Of a stretch of DNA of 64,000 bases, positions 49,204 through 62,662 are shown piece by piece (position 1 is the stretch's first letter; each line of letters starts with the position of its first letter). This DNA is from Paramecium pentaurelia (lineage: Eukaryota > Ciliophora > Oligohymenophorea > Peniculida > Parameciidae): positions 186,001-250,000 of the forward strand of contig CAJJDO010000086.1 in NCBI GenBank assembly GCA_905183005.1, written 5' to 3'. Below the pieces are notes generated by a model. The model made no database searches. It was not told where the DNA came from and saw only the letters and a list, made by a program, of their open reading frames with translations. Both the position numbers and the translations under genes were made by a program.

Positions 49204-49901
49204 ATGACATTTCTTTGGGCTGACATACCATTCGAATGGACTTGTCTTTCATTAAGATATCATAATGACATGCTATGGTAACATTACTTATCTATATATA
49301 TAGGTATATATGGAGTCTTATATAAATGATACCGGTCTTTGTAGCAGGATTCTATTAATTGTACAAGCATCAAACAACACCTGATTATTATCATAAAATC
49401 AAGAAAGGCACATGGGATCAGTTTATTGTCATGTTTTTTGTATTCCAAAACAATACTATAAGGCTGCTCCAGTTCCACTCTATTATTTAATTGATCTCAC
49501 AATTTCTATTGTGGAGGGAACATTTTTTGAACCATGTAGATTCTGGTTATGGTTTCATCACATGGTACATCATTTATTCAAGAAACTAAGGTTTCCATGA
49601 TTGTCATTCCAGCATTAATTCTAAGAAATGAGTATGAATGGTAAGACACAATGATCATGGCCACACATACTTTACTGATGAAGTATCCCTTCATCTTTCT
49701 ATTTAATATATTATATGTTGGGCTAGTGTTTTATTACAATATTTTGCTTTATTTCAGGTATATACATAATATATCCTATCTAGTCCATTGAATGAAAAAT
49801 GGGTCAATAGATTCTTGGGTAAATTCTTCCCTTTCATCTATTACAGCTTTATTGTCCTCTTGGTTCATGATTGCAATAATGCCTTACCATTCCTTTATTG
49901 A
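49204..49901 (+). CDS. Multi-pass membrane protein (TLC/EXPERA-like, uncertain)
   Basis: Four introns (26, 23, 26 and 26 nt) leave 597 coding nt, or 198 residues, nearly all hydrophobic. Visible segments: MIPVFVAGFYQLYKHQ, LYYLIDLTISIVEGTFF, CRFWLWFHHMVSMIVIPALI, MKYPFIFLFNILYVGLVFYY and FFPFIYYSFIVLLVHDCN. About five membrane spans; FHHMV in mid-membrane and buried acidic residues hint at a lipid-modifying or lipid-binding fold, but no family motif is firm. All four introns restore the frame, so gene structure is good. It starts 129 bp from the divergent kinase (ATG 49074). Confidence 0.7.
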
Positions 49902-49991
49902 TCATTCATTAAAATACATATATCTTTAAAATTACATTATGAACAATTGATATTTAATTTTTTATAAAATTCATTATATTTCATTATAAAA

Positions 49992-51097
49992 ATGGGTTGT
50001 GTCCAAACAAGATAATATGAAAAGAGCACAATGATTACTTGTGAAATCAAATATTTAATTCCTGAATTAGTTTAATCAATAAAATTAGCATAATAATGTC
50101 TCTATTCTCCAGAATCTCCAATCACGGTAATCGCTATTTCCAATTTTAGCTTACTCCTATCAAACCAATAAACGGAATTTATTGTAAAATCGAAAGCACA
50201 TTACCATCAGGTTCGGTTAAAATGAGAGCCATCTATAATATGCTTTATAGATTGTAACAGAAAAAACGGTACAGAGGAGATGATGAGCTAAATTTAGTAA
50301 TTTGTTCTTCTGGAAATGCAGCCACAGCTTGTATAGAGAGTTTGAAATTATTAAAGTCAGATAGAAAGTTGAATCAAAAATAAGAAGGAATTGCAAGTGA
50401 ATTTGTTTAAGATGATACACCTACTGATCCAGGATTGTCTGTAGAAATTAAAGATGAATAATTCTAATCAAAAATAAAACCATATGAATTAATTGGCAAG
50501 TTAATAATATTCTCGAAATATGTCAAAGAAATTCATCAAACAAATGATTTACCTAATGTTACAATAATACATTCTGAGTTAAATAAAAATGAAATTGAAA
50601 AAGAAGCTATAACATATAGTTAAGAGATGGGATATGATTATTTAGATTTATAGAATGATTTTGATGTTTTTGGAGGCTATGCTACAATAGGATTTGAAAT
50701 AGATTAATGGCAAGTTTTAACAAATACAAATATAGATTATATATTTGTTACTCTGAAAAGTGGAGCTTTAATAGCAGGAATAGCTTTCTATTTAAAGTAC
50801 ATTGCATAAAATTAAACGCGTATTATTGGAGTAATGTTAAATGGAACAACTAGAAAAGATGCAACTTTATGTTAATAAATTATAGAAGGATTTATTGATG
50901 AAATTCTTTATGTCACTGTAGAGGAAGTAGAGAGGGCTTAATGTGAATTAGCAAAAGCTGAGTAAATAGCTGAATTTAATTGTGCTATTGCTTATGCAGG
51001 ATGCAAGAAGAGTTAAATGAAAAATAGCTTAGTTGTACTTTCAGGTGGAAATGTTGCAGTTAAAGATTTAGAAAGATTAATGAAAAAATATGAATGA
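49992..51097 (+). CDS. PLP-fold II enzyme (threonine dehydratase / serine racemase-like), divergent
   Basis: One 23-nt intron (50128-50150) leaves 1083 nt, or 360 residues. The start at 49992 (MGCVQTRQYEK) is chosen because the intron then joins ARERI-like helix sequence directly to TPIKPINGIYCKIES; an ATG at 50096 would ignore the intron. Family marks: STLPSGSVKMRAIYNML (PLP lysine block, normally SFKxRGA), VICSSGNAATACIE (SxGNxA), ATIGFEI, and VLSGGNVAV at the C-terminus. The Gly-rich phosphate loop GGGGL is replaced by LKSGALIAG, and Phe before the Lys is Val. The catalytic Lys remains, so PLP binding is possible but activity uncertain. The MGC start predicts acylation and membrane attachment, odd for this family. 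Confidence 0.8.
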
Positions 51098-51205
51098 ATT
51101 AAGTTTATTTATATATATTATGAATATTTAATAGTTCAAAAGTAATTTCTAGTTAATAGTAACAGCAATAATGAATTATAAGGTTATGCATAAATAGTAA
51201 TTTAC

Positions 51206-53009
51206 CTAAAAGAATAATAACATAAGATGGCAATAAAACAAATGAAGTTGGTATTCGGAAAAAGAAGGAGTAATTATATGATGACAGTAGTCAATAATTC
51301 TTATATAATTTATAGAAAATGATTCTCCATCTCTATAATTGAGTAAGTTTTTAGGTTTAATTAGCATATCCCATAAATTAAAAATTAATATTAAATAAAT
51401 TGAATAAGGGGAGAGAGGAGATAATGATAATTCTTTCGCCACATGAAAATAATTATATTGTTTGAATATTAAATTAAATGGCTTCTCATTTTTTATCTTT
51501 TCTTTTTCTATCTTCTATAATATAAGAATTGAAATACTGTTGTCCTATTAAGTGCTAAGCTAATAAGCTAAAGTTTCTTTGATAAATGGACGTTGGATAT
51601 CAATAGGTTTATCAATAATCTTGGCGTTAGCATTAACATTTTAATCGTTAATGACCAATTATAAATGGACTGGAGGACGTAATGCCTCCTGCAATTAAGA
51701 GGACGATGAATACAAGAGTAAATAACTTGAAAATTAAATTGCTGCCATACTTCCTATTTTACTAAAAAACATATATTCCAATTAGATCTCCATACTTTTT
51801 AAACTCCAAATAGACATTAAAAGGAGGTACATCTCTATCTAATTCAACTTGCACCTCATAATTTCTCAATAAATCTTAAACAGGTCTTTATTTTTTAGCC
51901 ACAACTAAAAGAGGTATGCCCTTAACTTGCAAACAGGGCCTCAAATTGACTAAAAATTGAGCAGTATTTTCATCTTAAAATTATAACTCTAAATATTGCA
52001 TCTTATCAGAAGTGTCTTAATAATTTAAATAAATAATAACTCCAAATTTGATGTATAGGTGCATTTTATTTATGATGAGTAACAATCTCTTAGATAACAT
52101 CATTCTCATTAACTTCTTGTGGTATAGAGAAGATATAAACACTATTTTTATCAGTGTACACCTATTAAGGTTTGATAGGTTAAACATTCAATTAATCTTT
52201 ATTTAAATCTAAAGAAGAACTCCTAGATGATTATCTATTTTTTTTGACTTATTTTATTCTTCTTGGTTCACTAGAAGAAGATGGAGATCTCCTTCTTGAT
52301 CCTTAACCTTAAGATTATTTGCTGTCAACTTTTTTACTCTTCTTTTTCTTACTAACACTTCTACTCTTATATCTTCTTGATGATTCACTACTATCACTTC
52401 TACCCTTAGATTATTACTACAATCAACTTTCTATTATTACATTTCTCCTCAAGGATCGTTCTAAATGTTCTTTTTCTAACATATTCTTATTTTCTAAATA
52501 ATTTTTAAAGGCATCACTCAATTCAACTACTTCCTTTTATCTTCCTATACATAATTTGACTAAATCATACCATTCCTTCCAAAATTGAAATGCTTCTTGC
52601 CAATATATACTAATTTGGCATTATCATCATTGCTCATCCCTATTGCTACATCACAATATGATCCCTGTGTATTGAACATTTGAACAACCTCACATGATCC
52701 AGCCAAATTCACTAAATATTACCATACATTACCTTTTCTCTTTATGAAACTCAAGAATTCATTAGTACTCATACCATTCATATGTACATGACGTACATAA
52801 AAGTGAATCTTGAATTCACTGTGTGGATAGTAACGTTTTCCAATCTTATTCTCAAAAGAGGATGATTAATTTGAGTATGATTCATTTGAAGAATCACGTC
52901 TCTTAGATTGCCCTTTTCTACCTTCCTCCCCATATGAAGAAGCATTTCTTCCCTCATCCTTAGTCTCTTACTTTTGTACTTCCTCTTGTTAACCTTACTA
53001 CTAAATCAT
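51206..53009 (-). CDS. RS-rich splicing-type protein with RNA-binding-like domains
   Basis: Starts MIQQQGQQEEVQKQETKDEG. A folded domain follows with HSEFKIHFYVRHVHMNGMS, FIKRKGNVWQYLVNLAGSCE and EWYDLVKLCIG. Then comes an RS region (SDSSESSRRYKSRSVSKKKK, GSRRRSPSSSSEPRR). A segment that looks like an RRM or UHM half follows (SVYIFSIPQEVNENDVIQEI) and then VPPFNVYLEFKNKIGSMAAI. Introns of 35, 24, 25 and 34 nt fit; others may exist. The 3' part (LRPPVHLQLVINDQNVNANA and on) stays open past 51206 and would run into the PLP gene, so the end is uncertain. Probably nuclear and involved in pre-mRNA processing. Its ATG is only 14 bp from the divergent ATG at 53024. Confidence 0.65.
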
Positions 53010-53023
53010 TTTTTAAAATATTA

Positions 53024-56000
53024 ATGTTAAATTCAAATAATGAGACGCTTCTCAAACAGGTGAACAAAAACCAAACTCTCCTAATCCAAAAATTACAAGA
53101 TGACATTCAACTCCTTAATGAAGAAATTGAAGCTTCTAATTAACAAATTGACACTCTCAAATCAGAAAATGATTTAGCATTATCTCAACAATAATCCATC
53201 ATCCAAGATCTTAGAAATGAATGCTAGAACTATCAATAATAAAATATGGAACTCCAATCCAAATTCACTTAATCTGTCTTATAAAATCAATTGCTTTAAT
53301 CTAAGTACGACAAAAAGAATAAATAATATACAGATTAAATAATAGAACTCAAGCAACAAATCAAATTAATTCATCTAAAAAATTAAGATTATCAAAGAGA
53401 GATTATAGATCTACGTAAATCCTTGGATTTCAAAAAAATAGAACTTTCCAAAGCCATTGACAACTCTTCCTTATTAAATGAATAAAATAAACAGCTAAAA
53501 GCTAATTTGGATTTGTAAAAGGTTGATTATTAAAATAAGATTGATCAAATTTAAAATTTAATTCAAGACAAAGATGAAGAGATCACTCTAATAATAAATG
53601 ATAACAATTTATTAAATAAAAACAATCTAGAATTAATAGAAAAAAATGACAATCAATTGCAAACTTTTAAATCTTAAATCCACATTCTAGAGCAAGACAA
53701 TCAAAAGCTTCAAATTCAATTATCAGATGTCCTAAATTAAAATTGTCTTTTAAAATAATAATTATTGTAGAAATCTTAAGAAATGCAAATCATATCCTCT
53801 TCTATATAATTGTAATCAGCTGCTGAATCTCAATAATTAATGGTTTAATAATAATGTTCAAATTTGTAGAATCAAAACAATTAACTAGAAATGATTTTAT
53901 AATAAAAAGAAAATGATATTTAATCCTTTTAATAACATATTCAAGCTCAAAATGATTAAATAACATAATAAAAATAATAATATAGAGATCTAGAATTCTT
54001 ATATCAATAATAAACCTAAAATATCGAAAAGAACAATCAAGAATTACTTAATTAAATTAATAATCTATAATAATAGATATCTAAACTTACATCTGAGTTG
54101 AAAGAATCTGATATAAAGCATGTTTAAGTTAAACAAATATAAGAAAGTACTATATCAAAATTAAATCACGATATTCGATTATTAGAATAAAAAAATGAAG
54201 ATTTGATTTTACATAATAACAAACTTATAAATGAAATAAAGTAAAATGAATTAATACAATAAAAAGAATCTACCATTATTTGTTAGAAAAATTCAGAATT
54301 TGAAATTTAACTCTTAGAATCATAACATTAAATAGAAGATTTAAAATAAGAAAAATAAAAATAAGAACATGTTGTTGAGATGTTAAATCATTAATTATAA
54401 ATTTAAATATAATTACAAAACAAATTAGAGGAAGATATAAATAAATATTAAAGCTTTCTCATATCACATGATAAACAATTAGAAGCTATCACTTCTAATG
54501 AAAGTTCTGACTCTAGTGATTCAAGCGAAGAATTAATAACAGAAAAATCATAATAATTAAATTTTGATGTACTATGTACTAAATTAACAGAAAAAAATAG
54601 ATTAATCTAACTAAGATTAGAAATTTATGAAAAATAAATTAAGCAATATAAATAAGAACTTCATTCTAAAACTATAGAAATTTAAAAGCTTTTTAGTGAA
54701 AATTCTGAATCAAATTTAAAACTTTAAAGATTATCATAAATACAACCTAAACTAGAATAATAGCTAGAAAGTCAGGAAGAATCTTTAAAATAAAAGGATT
54801 AAAATATTGAAAATTTAACATTGTAAATTACAAAATTGTAAGTTTAATTTAATGAAATTGAACAATCAAATTTATCTCTTGTAAACTAAATAAAAATATT
54901 AATAGAAGCTTAAGATAATCAAACATTGGATTTCTAAAATTAAATATTAATTCAAGCAAAATAATATGATATAAAGATTCAAGAATTAACAAAGACAAAA
55001 AAAGACATTGAAATTCAATTGATTCAAAGTGAAAATAAAACCAAATAATTAGAGATAGAGAATGAATCATTGAATCTAAAAATTGCCTCTTTAGATGTAG
55101 AACTTTCAAATTTATAAAATCAACTTTAACTTGAACTTGTTACCAAAAATGATTTATAAAGTAATTTGAATTCTATAAAAGAAGAATTAATTTCAAATTT
55201 CGATTTACGCACCTCTGAAACAACATAAGTTTCAATCTTTGATCAAGTATTTCCAAATATCAATTATCAAGTATTATTATTTATAGAAGAAATAACAGAA
55301 AACATCAAGAAATAATTATATAATAAGATGGATAATCTAGAAAACAATCTTTTAAGAACTATTAATAAATATTAAAAATTATTAGAAAAAATTTAAAAGA
55401 ATTATCACAATATTTAATAATTGTATGAACTAAGTCAATAGACATTAATACAAAAGGAAAGTCTATAATAAGATTAAAATAAAAAACTATTAATATAAAT
55501 TAAATCTTTGTCGGAAGAATTAAATTACAAAAACAATCTCATCCATCAATTAGAAGAATAATAAAAGAAATTATTACTTGATTAATAAAGTATAGAACAG
55601 TAGAATCTAGATTAATAGAATATAATAAATCAATAATAATAATAAAAATAAGATGAATTTCATTAAACAAAAATTGCTGAACTTGAAAAAATAATTACAA
55701 ATTAACAATTAGAAATGGATTAGTTTATTAAAAAAATTACTCAATTAGAATAATAAGTTTAAGATTAAAAAAATTAAGTTAATTCAAAATAAAATAGAAT
55801 AAATGAATTAAAGTAAGAGTTGAATCATTTAAAAAATGATTAGACAGGACTAAAATTTGATTAATTGAAATTTTAATAACAATAAAATTAGATATTAGAA
55901 CTTATTTCGAATAATACAAATTTAACTCAATAAAATTTAGATGCATAACGCAGATTAAAATAATTAGAGGATTCAAATTAAAATTTATAAGATAAAATAA

Positions 56001-59000
56001 ATCAACTAATTAAATAAGGAGTAAGCCAAAAGGAAATAATTAATTAATTACAATAATAAAACTAGTTAGAAGTTAAATAAAATCTTGCCTTGATGTAACA
56101 GATGGATCCTTTATAAAAGCAGATAGAATATTTAACAAGAGAAAATCGAAAGCTATAACAATCCAACAACGATTTTGAAAAAGCTTATGGAAAATTGCCT
56201 ATTTATGGTAGTCCTAGCCCAAAAAAAGTTTAAAATATTGATTAAAATTAACTCAAAAAATTTGAAGAAGAATTGTAACAGATGTAATTGAAATTCACAC
56301 AAGAAATGGAGGAAAAAAATAAAGAATTAAAACATATCTCTAAAGAGTATGAATTGCAAATATAATAATTTAAAGATGTAAATTAAGATGAAATAAATAA
56401 ATTAGAAAAAAATTGTAATGCTTTGAAAAACGAATTAAAAGAATAATAAGTTTAAAATAATAAATTATTGGAAGACAATCACAAATTTGATAGAGAAAAT
56501 TTATAATTAATTCAAAATATTGACAAATTAACATTATAGCTGAATGAATTTAGTAAAAATTAAATAATATAAACTTAATAAGAAAACGAATTGATAAGAA
56601 TCAATATGCTTCACTAGCAAATATTAGATGAAAACTAAAAATTATAGAATCTTATAATTAAATTGGAGGAGGAAAATAAAAATATGAAATAATAACAAAA
56701 TTTATTAAGTCTAGAGTTAGAAAAATAAAATAATGAATATTAGATTTAGATAAGTTAATTGCAGGTAAATTATAGAGATTTACAAAATTAGAGTTTAGAA
56801 TAAAAAAAAATATTAGAATAGAAGGTATGTGAGATTAATAATGAATTGAAGAATAAATAGTTTGAATTTGGTAAAACAATTGAAAATCTTTAAAAAATAA
56901 TTAATGATTAGAACGATTAATTATAGAATTCTAACAGTAATATCTAAGATCTATAATAATAAATTAATTATTAAGAAGATTAAATACTTTAATATAAAAA
57001 TTTGATTCAAGAAAAAGAGAAATTGATTAAAATTTAAATTGATTAACTTAAAAATTTTGAAATTGAACATAATAATAAAGTAGAAAATCTTTAAAAAATA
57101 ATTGATGATTTAAATATATAATTATAGAAGTCTTAGAGTTATATTCTAGAATTATAATAATAAATAAATTGTTAGGAGAGATAAATTAATCAGTAAATAA
57201 GTTAGATATAAGAAAAAGAATAACATATATCAAATAAAATAAATTAATCAAATGATTTAAATTAAGAATTAAAGAATAAAGTATAACATCTTTAAAAAAT
57301 AATTGATGATTTAAACATATAATTATTGAATTCTAAGAATAATATATAAGATCTAAAATAATAAATTAATACTTAAGAAGATTAAATACTTTAATATTTA
57401 AATTTGATTCAAGAAAAAGAGAAATTGATTTAAATTTAAGTTGATTAACTTAAAAATATTGAAATTGAACATAATAATAAAGTAGAAAATCTTTAAAAAA
57501 TAATTGATGATTTAAACATATAATTATTGAATTCTAAAAAGAATATCTAAGATCTATAATAATAAATTAATACTTAAGAGGATTAAATACTTTAATATAA
57601 AAATTTGATTCAAGAAAAAGAGAAATTGATTAAAATTTAAATTGATTAACTTAAAAATATTGAAATCGAACATAATAATAAAGTATAACATCTTTAAAAA
57701 ATAATTAATGATCAGAACGATTAATTATAGATATCTAAGAGTAATATTCAAGAACTATAATAATCATTATAAGCTTCAGAATATTCAATTAATACATATA
57801 AAAATTAGATAGAAGAAAAAGAAAAGCTAATATTAACATCAATTAATGAATCAAAAACAACTGAAATGGATTATAATAATAAAATTGAATTTCTTAAATA
57901 ACTACTTGATGACTAAAATTCATTACTATCAAATTCTAAAAACAAAATCTAAGATCTATAATAATAAATTAATTATTAAGAAGATTAAATACTTTAATAT
58001 AAAAATTTGATTCAAGAAAAAGAGAAATTGATTAAAATTTAAATTGATTAACTTAAAAATTTTGAAATTGAACATAATAATAAAGTAGAAAATCTTTAAA
58101 AAATAATTGATGATTTAAACATATAATTATAGAAGTCTTAGAGTTATATTCTAGAATTATAATAATAAATAAATTGTTAGGAGAGATAAATTAATCAGTA
58201 AATAAGTTAGATATAAGAAAAAGAATAACATATATCAAATAAAATAAATTAATCAAATGATTTAAATTAAGAATTAAAGAATAAAGTATAACATCTTTAA
58301 AAAATAATTAATGATTAGAACGATTAATTATAGAATTCTAAGAATAATATATAAGATCTAAAATAATAAATTAATACTTAAGAAGATTAAATACTTTAAT
58401 ATTTAAATTTGATTCAAGAAAAAGAGAAATTGATTTAAATTTAAGTTGATTAACTTAAAAATATTGAAATTGAACATAATAATAAAGTAGAAAATCTTTA
58501 AAAAATAATTGATGATTTAAATATATAATTATTGAATTCTAAAAAGAATATCTAAGATCTATAATAATAAATTAATACTTAAGAGGATTAAATACTTTAA
58601 TATAAAAATTTGATTCAAGAAAAAGAGAAATTGATTAAAATTTAAATTGATTAACTTAAAAATTTTGAAATTGAACATAATAATAAAGTAGAAAATCTTT
58701 AAAAAATAATTGATGATTTAAACATATAATTATAGAAGTCTTAGAGTTATATTCTAGAATTATAATAATAAATAAATTGTTAGGAGAGATAAATTAATCA
58801 GTAAATAAGTTAGATATAAGAAAAAGAATAACATATATCAAATAAAATAAATTAATCAAATGATTTAAATTAAGAATTAAAGAATAAAGTATAACATCTT
58901 TAAAAAATAATTAATGATTAGAACGATTAATTATAGAATTCTAAGAATAATATATAAGATCTAAAATAATAAATTAATACTTAAGAAGATTAAATACTTT

Positions 59001-61755
59001 AATATAAAAATTTGATTCAAGAAAAAGAGAAATTGATTAAAATTTAAATTGATTAACTTAAAAATATTGAAATCGAACATAATAATAAAGTATAACATCT
59101 TTAAAAAATAATTAATGATCAGAACGATTAATTATAGAAATCTAAGAGTAATATTCAAGAACTATAATAATAAATAAATTGTTAGGAGATATAAATTAAC
59201 CAATATAACAATCAGATTTAAGAAAATGAGAACGCTTATTAAATTAAAATTTTGAATTCTAATAACAATATTGTTGCTTTAAACGATAGATTAAAAGATT
59301 CTGAAAATCAAGTTCTAAACCTTTCAAAATAAATATACAATGAAAAGAACAAACTAAACGAGTAATAAAAATTGCTTGAAGAAGAGAAGGCAAAAGTGTA
59401 GTATATTCTAGATAAATTTACACTAGAGGATTAAAAGTAAAAATAGCTAGTAATGGATTAGGAGGAATAAATTAATATGTTAACTAGTATTAAATAATAA
59501 AATGAATTAAAGTTAATTTAAGAATAAGTAATAAATAGTTAGTTAAAAAAGGATAATTTTGAAAAAGAATAAAAATTAAATTAATTATTGATCTTAGAAG
59601 AAGATTAAAAAAATGAAATTATGAAATTAAATAATTAAATTAGTATTGAGTAAGATGTTATAAATAATCTTAAGTTAAAACAAGAAGAGGAAGCTAAAAA
59701 TAAAATAATATTATAAGATCAAATTAAGGAATACTTGTAAGTTATTTAAAACTTATAAATTGAAATTAAAGAAGTACCTATTATTGAATAACAACTTAAA
59801 GACAAAAAGAAAGAACTTGATAATAATAGAATCACTTTAGAAGAATTATAGGATAAAATAAATGAGTAGGAAAGTCTTATTTAATAATTAGAACAAGTAA
59901 TTTAATCAAGTTCAGAATCATTTCAAATTTTATCTTTTTAAAAAGAATAGCATTAGATAGAATTAAATAAAAAGTAGAAATAATTACAAGATAAAGATAT
60001 ATTTATTCTTGAATAAGAAACGATTATAGGAAATCTTAAGGAGGATTATGTGAAATTATAAAAGCAGTTACAAGAGATGTAGAATAAAATCTTAATCAAT
60101 TAAACTTAGAATTAAGAGAATTGTAGTTTATTATAAAAAAAAATAGATGAGTTGGAAAAATAAAAAATGGATCAAGAAAACATAATATCTTAATTGTAAA
60201 TTAAAAATTAGGAAATAAACAAGAAATATGATCAAAGCGAATAATTAAATGAAGAATTAAAATAATAATTAAATAGGCAATTTGATTAAGTTAATTATAA
60301 ATAATAGTAAGTTGTAAATTTGGAAAATAAAATAATGTAACTAAACAATACAAATTTAACTTAAGAGCAAAAGATTGCAGAATTTAATTAGAATATTAAT
60401 TAATAGGATTAATAAATTAATGATTTAAAAAATAAGATTAAAATTTTAATCTAAGAAATTTCTGAGAAAGAGGATAAATACAAAAACGAAATAGAATAAT
60501 AAAAAATGAAAAGTATATCTAATAAAATATCATTTGAGAACAGGTTTTAATAGTCAATTATTGAATGTAATTAAAAATTAGAGGATAAAGAGAAAGATTA
60601 TAAGATTTAATAACAAGTTATGCAGGATAATTTGAATTAAGAAATTTTGGTATCTAAGAAATTTGAGGAGCATAATAAAGAATTATAAATAAAAATCCAA
60701 AATTTAGAAACATTATTAGAGAAACTTAGAGCAGAGAATGTAAACTTATTAAGTAAAATTGAAGAGCTTATGGTTGAAAATAGTAGTCATTAAAGTGAAT
60801 TAGAGAAAATTAAGAAATATAAAGAAGAACTTGAGGTTAAATATTAAGATATGGAACATTAAAGGAATGAAACATTAGATTCAAACAAAAGTTTATAAGA
60901 AATGTTATTTGAATTAAAATAGATTAATGAGAAGATTGTTGAATAAAATAATGCTAAGTAAAGAGAGATGGATGAGATAAAGAGTTTAAATTAAAGTTTA
61001 GAAAAGAGACATTCTTTACTTATAAATGAGAAATCAAGTTTGTTAGAACAGGTTCGAGAATAAAAATCTGCTTTAGTTGATCAATGTCAATAGTATACTT
61101 CATTAGAGAATTAGTTTAATCAAATGTAATAGAATTTCATTAGAATAGAATCTCAAACTAATAGTATGAAATAAATAAATCAGTAGTTAGAATAATCTTT
61201 ATAATAATAATAGTAGGTAAATTCATAGATAATTTAAAAATAAGAATAATCATATTAGTAATAATTAGATTAATTGACTCTATAACTTCAAGATAGTTAG
61301 AATTAGATTAAATAACTTTAATAAAAGAATGGAGAGTAGAGGTAGGAGATTCAAATGATTAGAAATGATTAAAAGTAATGGGAGAACAATAAAATAAATG
61401 AATTGGTTTAAATGAAATAGGAAAGTGAGAGATAGATATAAAGATTGATGGATTAGGTTAGTTAAGTAGAAGGATTAAATAAGCAATATTAGAATGAAAT
61501 CTTAGAGTTGAACAATATAATAAAAAGATAAATTGAAGAAAAGGATAAGAGTAATATAAATGATCAAGTAATTTAATAATTGTAAACAAAGTTAAAATGT
61601 AATTAGTTAATCTCTATTATTTAATAGTAAGTGAAGAATAAATAGAAAGATTACTTATGACTAATAGGGCATTGATGGAAGAGAATGCTAATCTTCAAGA
61701 GTAAATTAAGGATGATTTAAACTCTAGTTTTTGCAGCAATTCTTCATAAAAGTGA
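53024..61755 (+). CDS. Giant coiled-coil protein, 2,900 residues, with internal 67-residue repeats
   Basis: A single 29-nt intron near 61,596-61,624 leaves 8703 coding nt, or 2,900 residues. Almost the whole protein is heptad-like Leu/Ile with Gln, Lys, Glu and Asn (for example MLNSNNETLLKQVNKNQTLL at the start). There is a short Ser/Asp/Glu break (TSNESSDSSDSSEELITEKS, near residue 490) and a possible non-coil break with YGKLPIYGSPSPKK near 56,190. Residues ~1,286-2,089 are a tandem array of twelve 67-residue units. The end (LNSSFCSNSSQK) is not coiled. No motor, GRIP or membrane segment was seen. Such proteins are typical of basal-body, cortical or Golgi scaffolds; ciliates have many. A size of this order without frameshift shows that the assembly is reliable here. 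Confidence 0.88.
56879..59290 (+). repeat. Twelve tandem 201-bp (67-codon) repeats in the giant coiled-coil gene
   Basis: Equivalent positions recur at 56879, 57080, 57281, 57482, 57683, 57884, 58085, 58286, 58487, 58688, 58889 and 59090, always exactly 201 bp apart. A typical unit reads VENLQKIIDDLNIQLLNSKK, NIQDLQQQINTQEDQILQY, KNLIQEKEKLIKIQIDQLKN. Units fall into sub-types (starting GTAGAAAATC or GTATAACATC) that recur in order. The pair at 58085 and 58286 is nearly identical to that at 58688 and 58889, so duplication occurred in blocks of three units (603 bp) as well as singly. The unit at 57884 is the most diverged. Confidence 0.93.
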
Positions 61756-61777
61756 TTATATTAATTAATAAATAAAA

Positions 61778-62640
61778 ATGGGTAGTTGCGCAACTAAAAA
61801 TTAAGAAAATGAAGTTTCTCTCCCTTCTAATCCTAGATTACAAAGAGCTTACTAAGTAAAATCTAATTGAATTTATAGCAATATTCATAAATCATAGAAA
61901 TTACTCATCCACTTAATGTGAATCAGAAATACAATAGTTACTTTACTTTGATACCAGATTAATTTGTAGGTACAGGAATAAAGAAGACAAATTAATATGA
62001 ATCTCGTCTTTCAAAAGAAGAATGGCAATAAAAAAGAGTTGAATTCTGGGGTATAAATGATTGTTTGATAGTAGAATCTAGAATAGAGGGATAGAAGGAA
62101 AATTGGATTACTATAAAAGCTGCATTGGAAGCTGATGAAGGTATGTATTATTGTAAATTAGGAACTGCAAAAACACTTTTGTAAGCTGCTGACTTAAAGC
62201 TAATCAAAAATAGTATGTAAATTGTTTTTGATAATCATGGTATTATAATAAAAATAGAAATATTTAGGATAGAAATATGATTTACCAGTTTTTGTAATTC
62301 ATAATCCTATTTCTTTTCCATAGAAATAATCTTATGATTAAAATCTTTACTAAAATTTTGACCGTAAGGTTGTTAAGGTAATTTTTGATGTATATTTTGT
62401 AGTTTAAATTGAGATGTACAAAATGGAACACTGATAAGGAGATATCCTATAACACAGGAGACAAGGTTGAATCATTAATAAAAGAATTACAATCTTAGGA
62501 GAATCCATAGAAGATGAAATTGTTTGTAAATGGCAGAGAAATGAAAGGCCATAATATGTTTGGAAATTATGGTGTCTAAGATAATTCTGTAATTATTCCC
62601 AATTATCTTTTTTTAGGTTGTACAAGCATTTATGTTCTGA
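61778..62640 (+). CDS. UBTD1/2-like ubiquitin-domain protein
   Basis: Five introns (23, 21, 28, 25 and 28 nt) leave 738 coding nt, or 245 residues. An N-terminal DC-UbP/UBTD domain holds LSKEEWQQKRVEFWG, ENWITIKAALEADEGTAKTL, NSMQIVFDNHG and KYDLPVFVIHNPISF. A C-terminal ubiquitin-like domain follows (FKLRCTKWNTDKEISYNTGD, VESLIKELQS, MKLFVNGREMKGHNMFG). UBTD proteins act as adaptors around E2 and E3 enzymes. The N-terminus MGSCATKN predicts myristoylation and palmitoylation; vertebrate UBTD proteins also start MG. It begins 22 bp after the previous stop and ends 22 bp before the next start. Confidence 0.88.
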
Positions 62641-62662
62641 TTATATAATAATATATATATTT

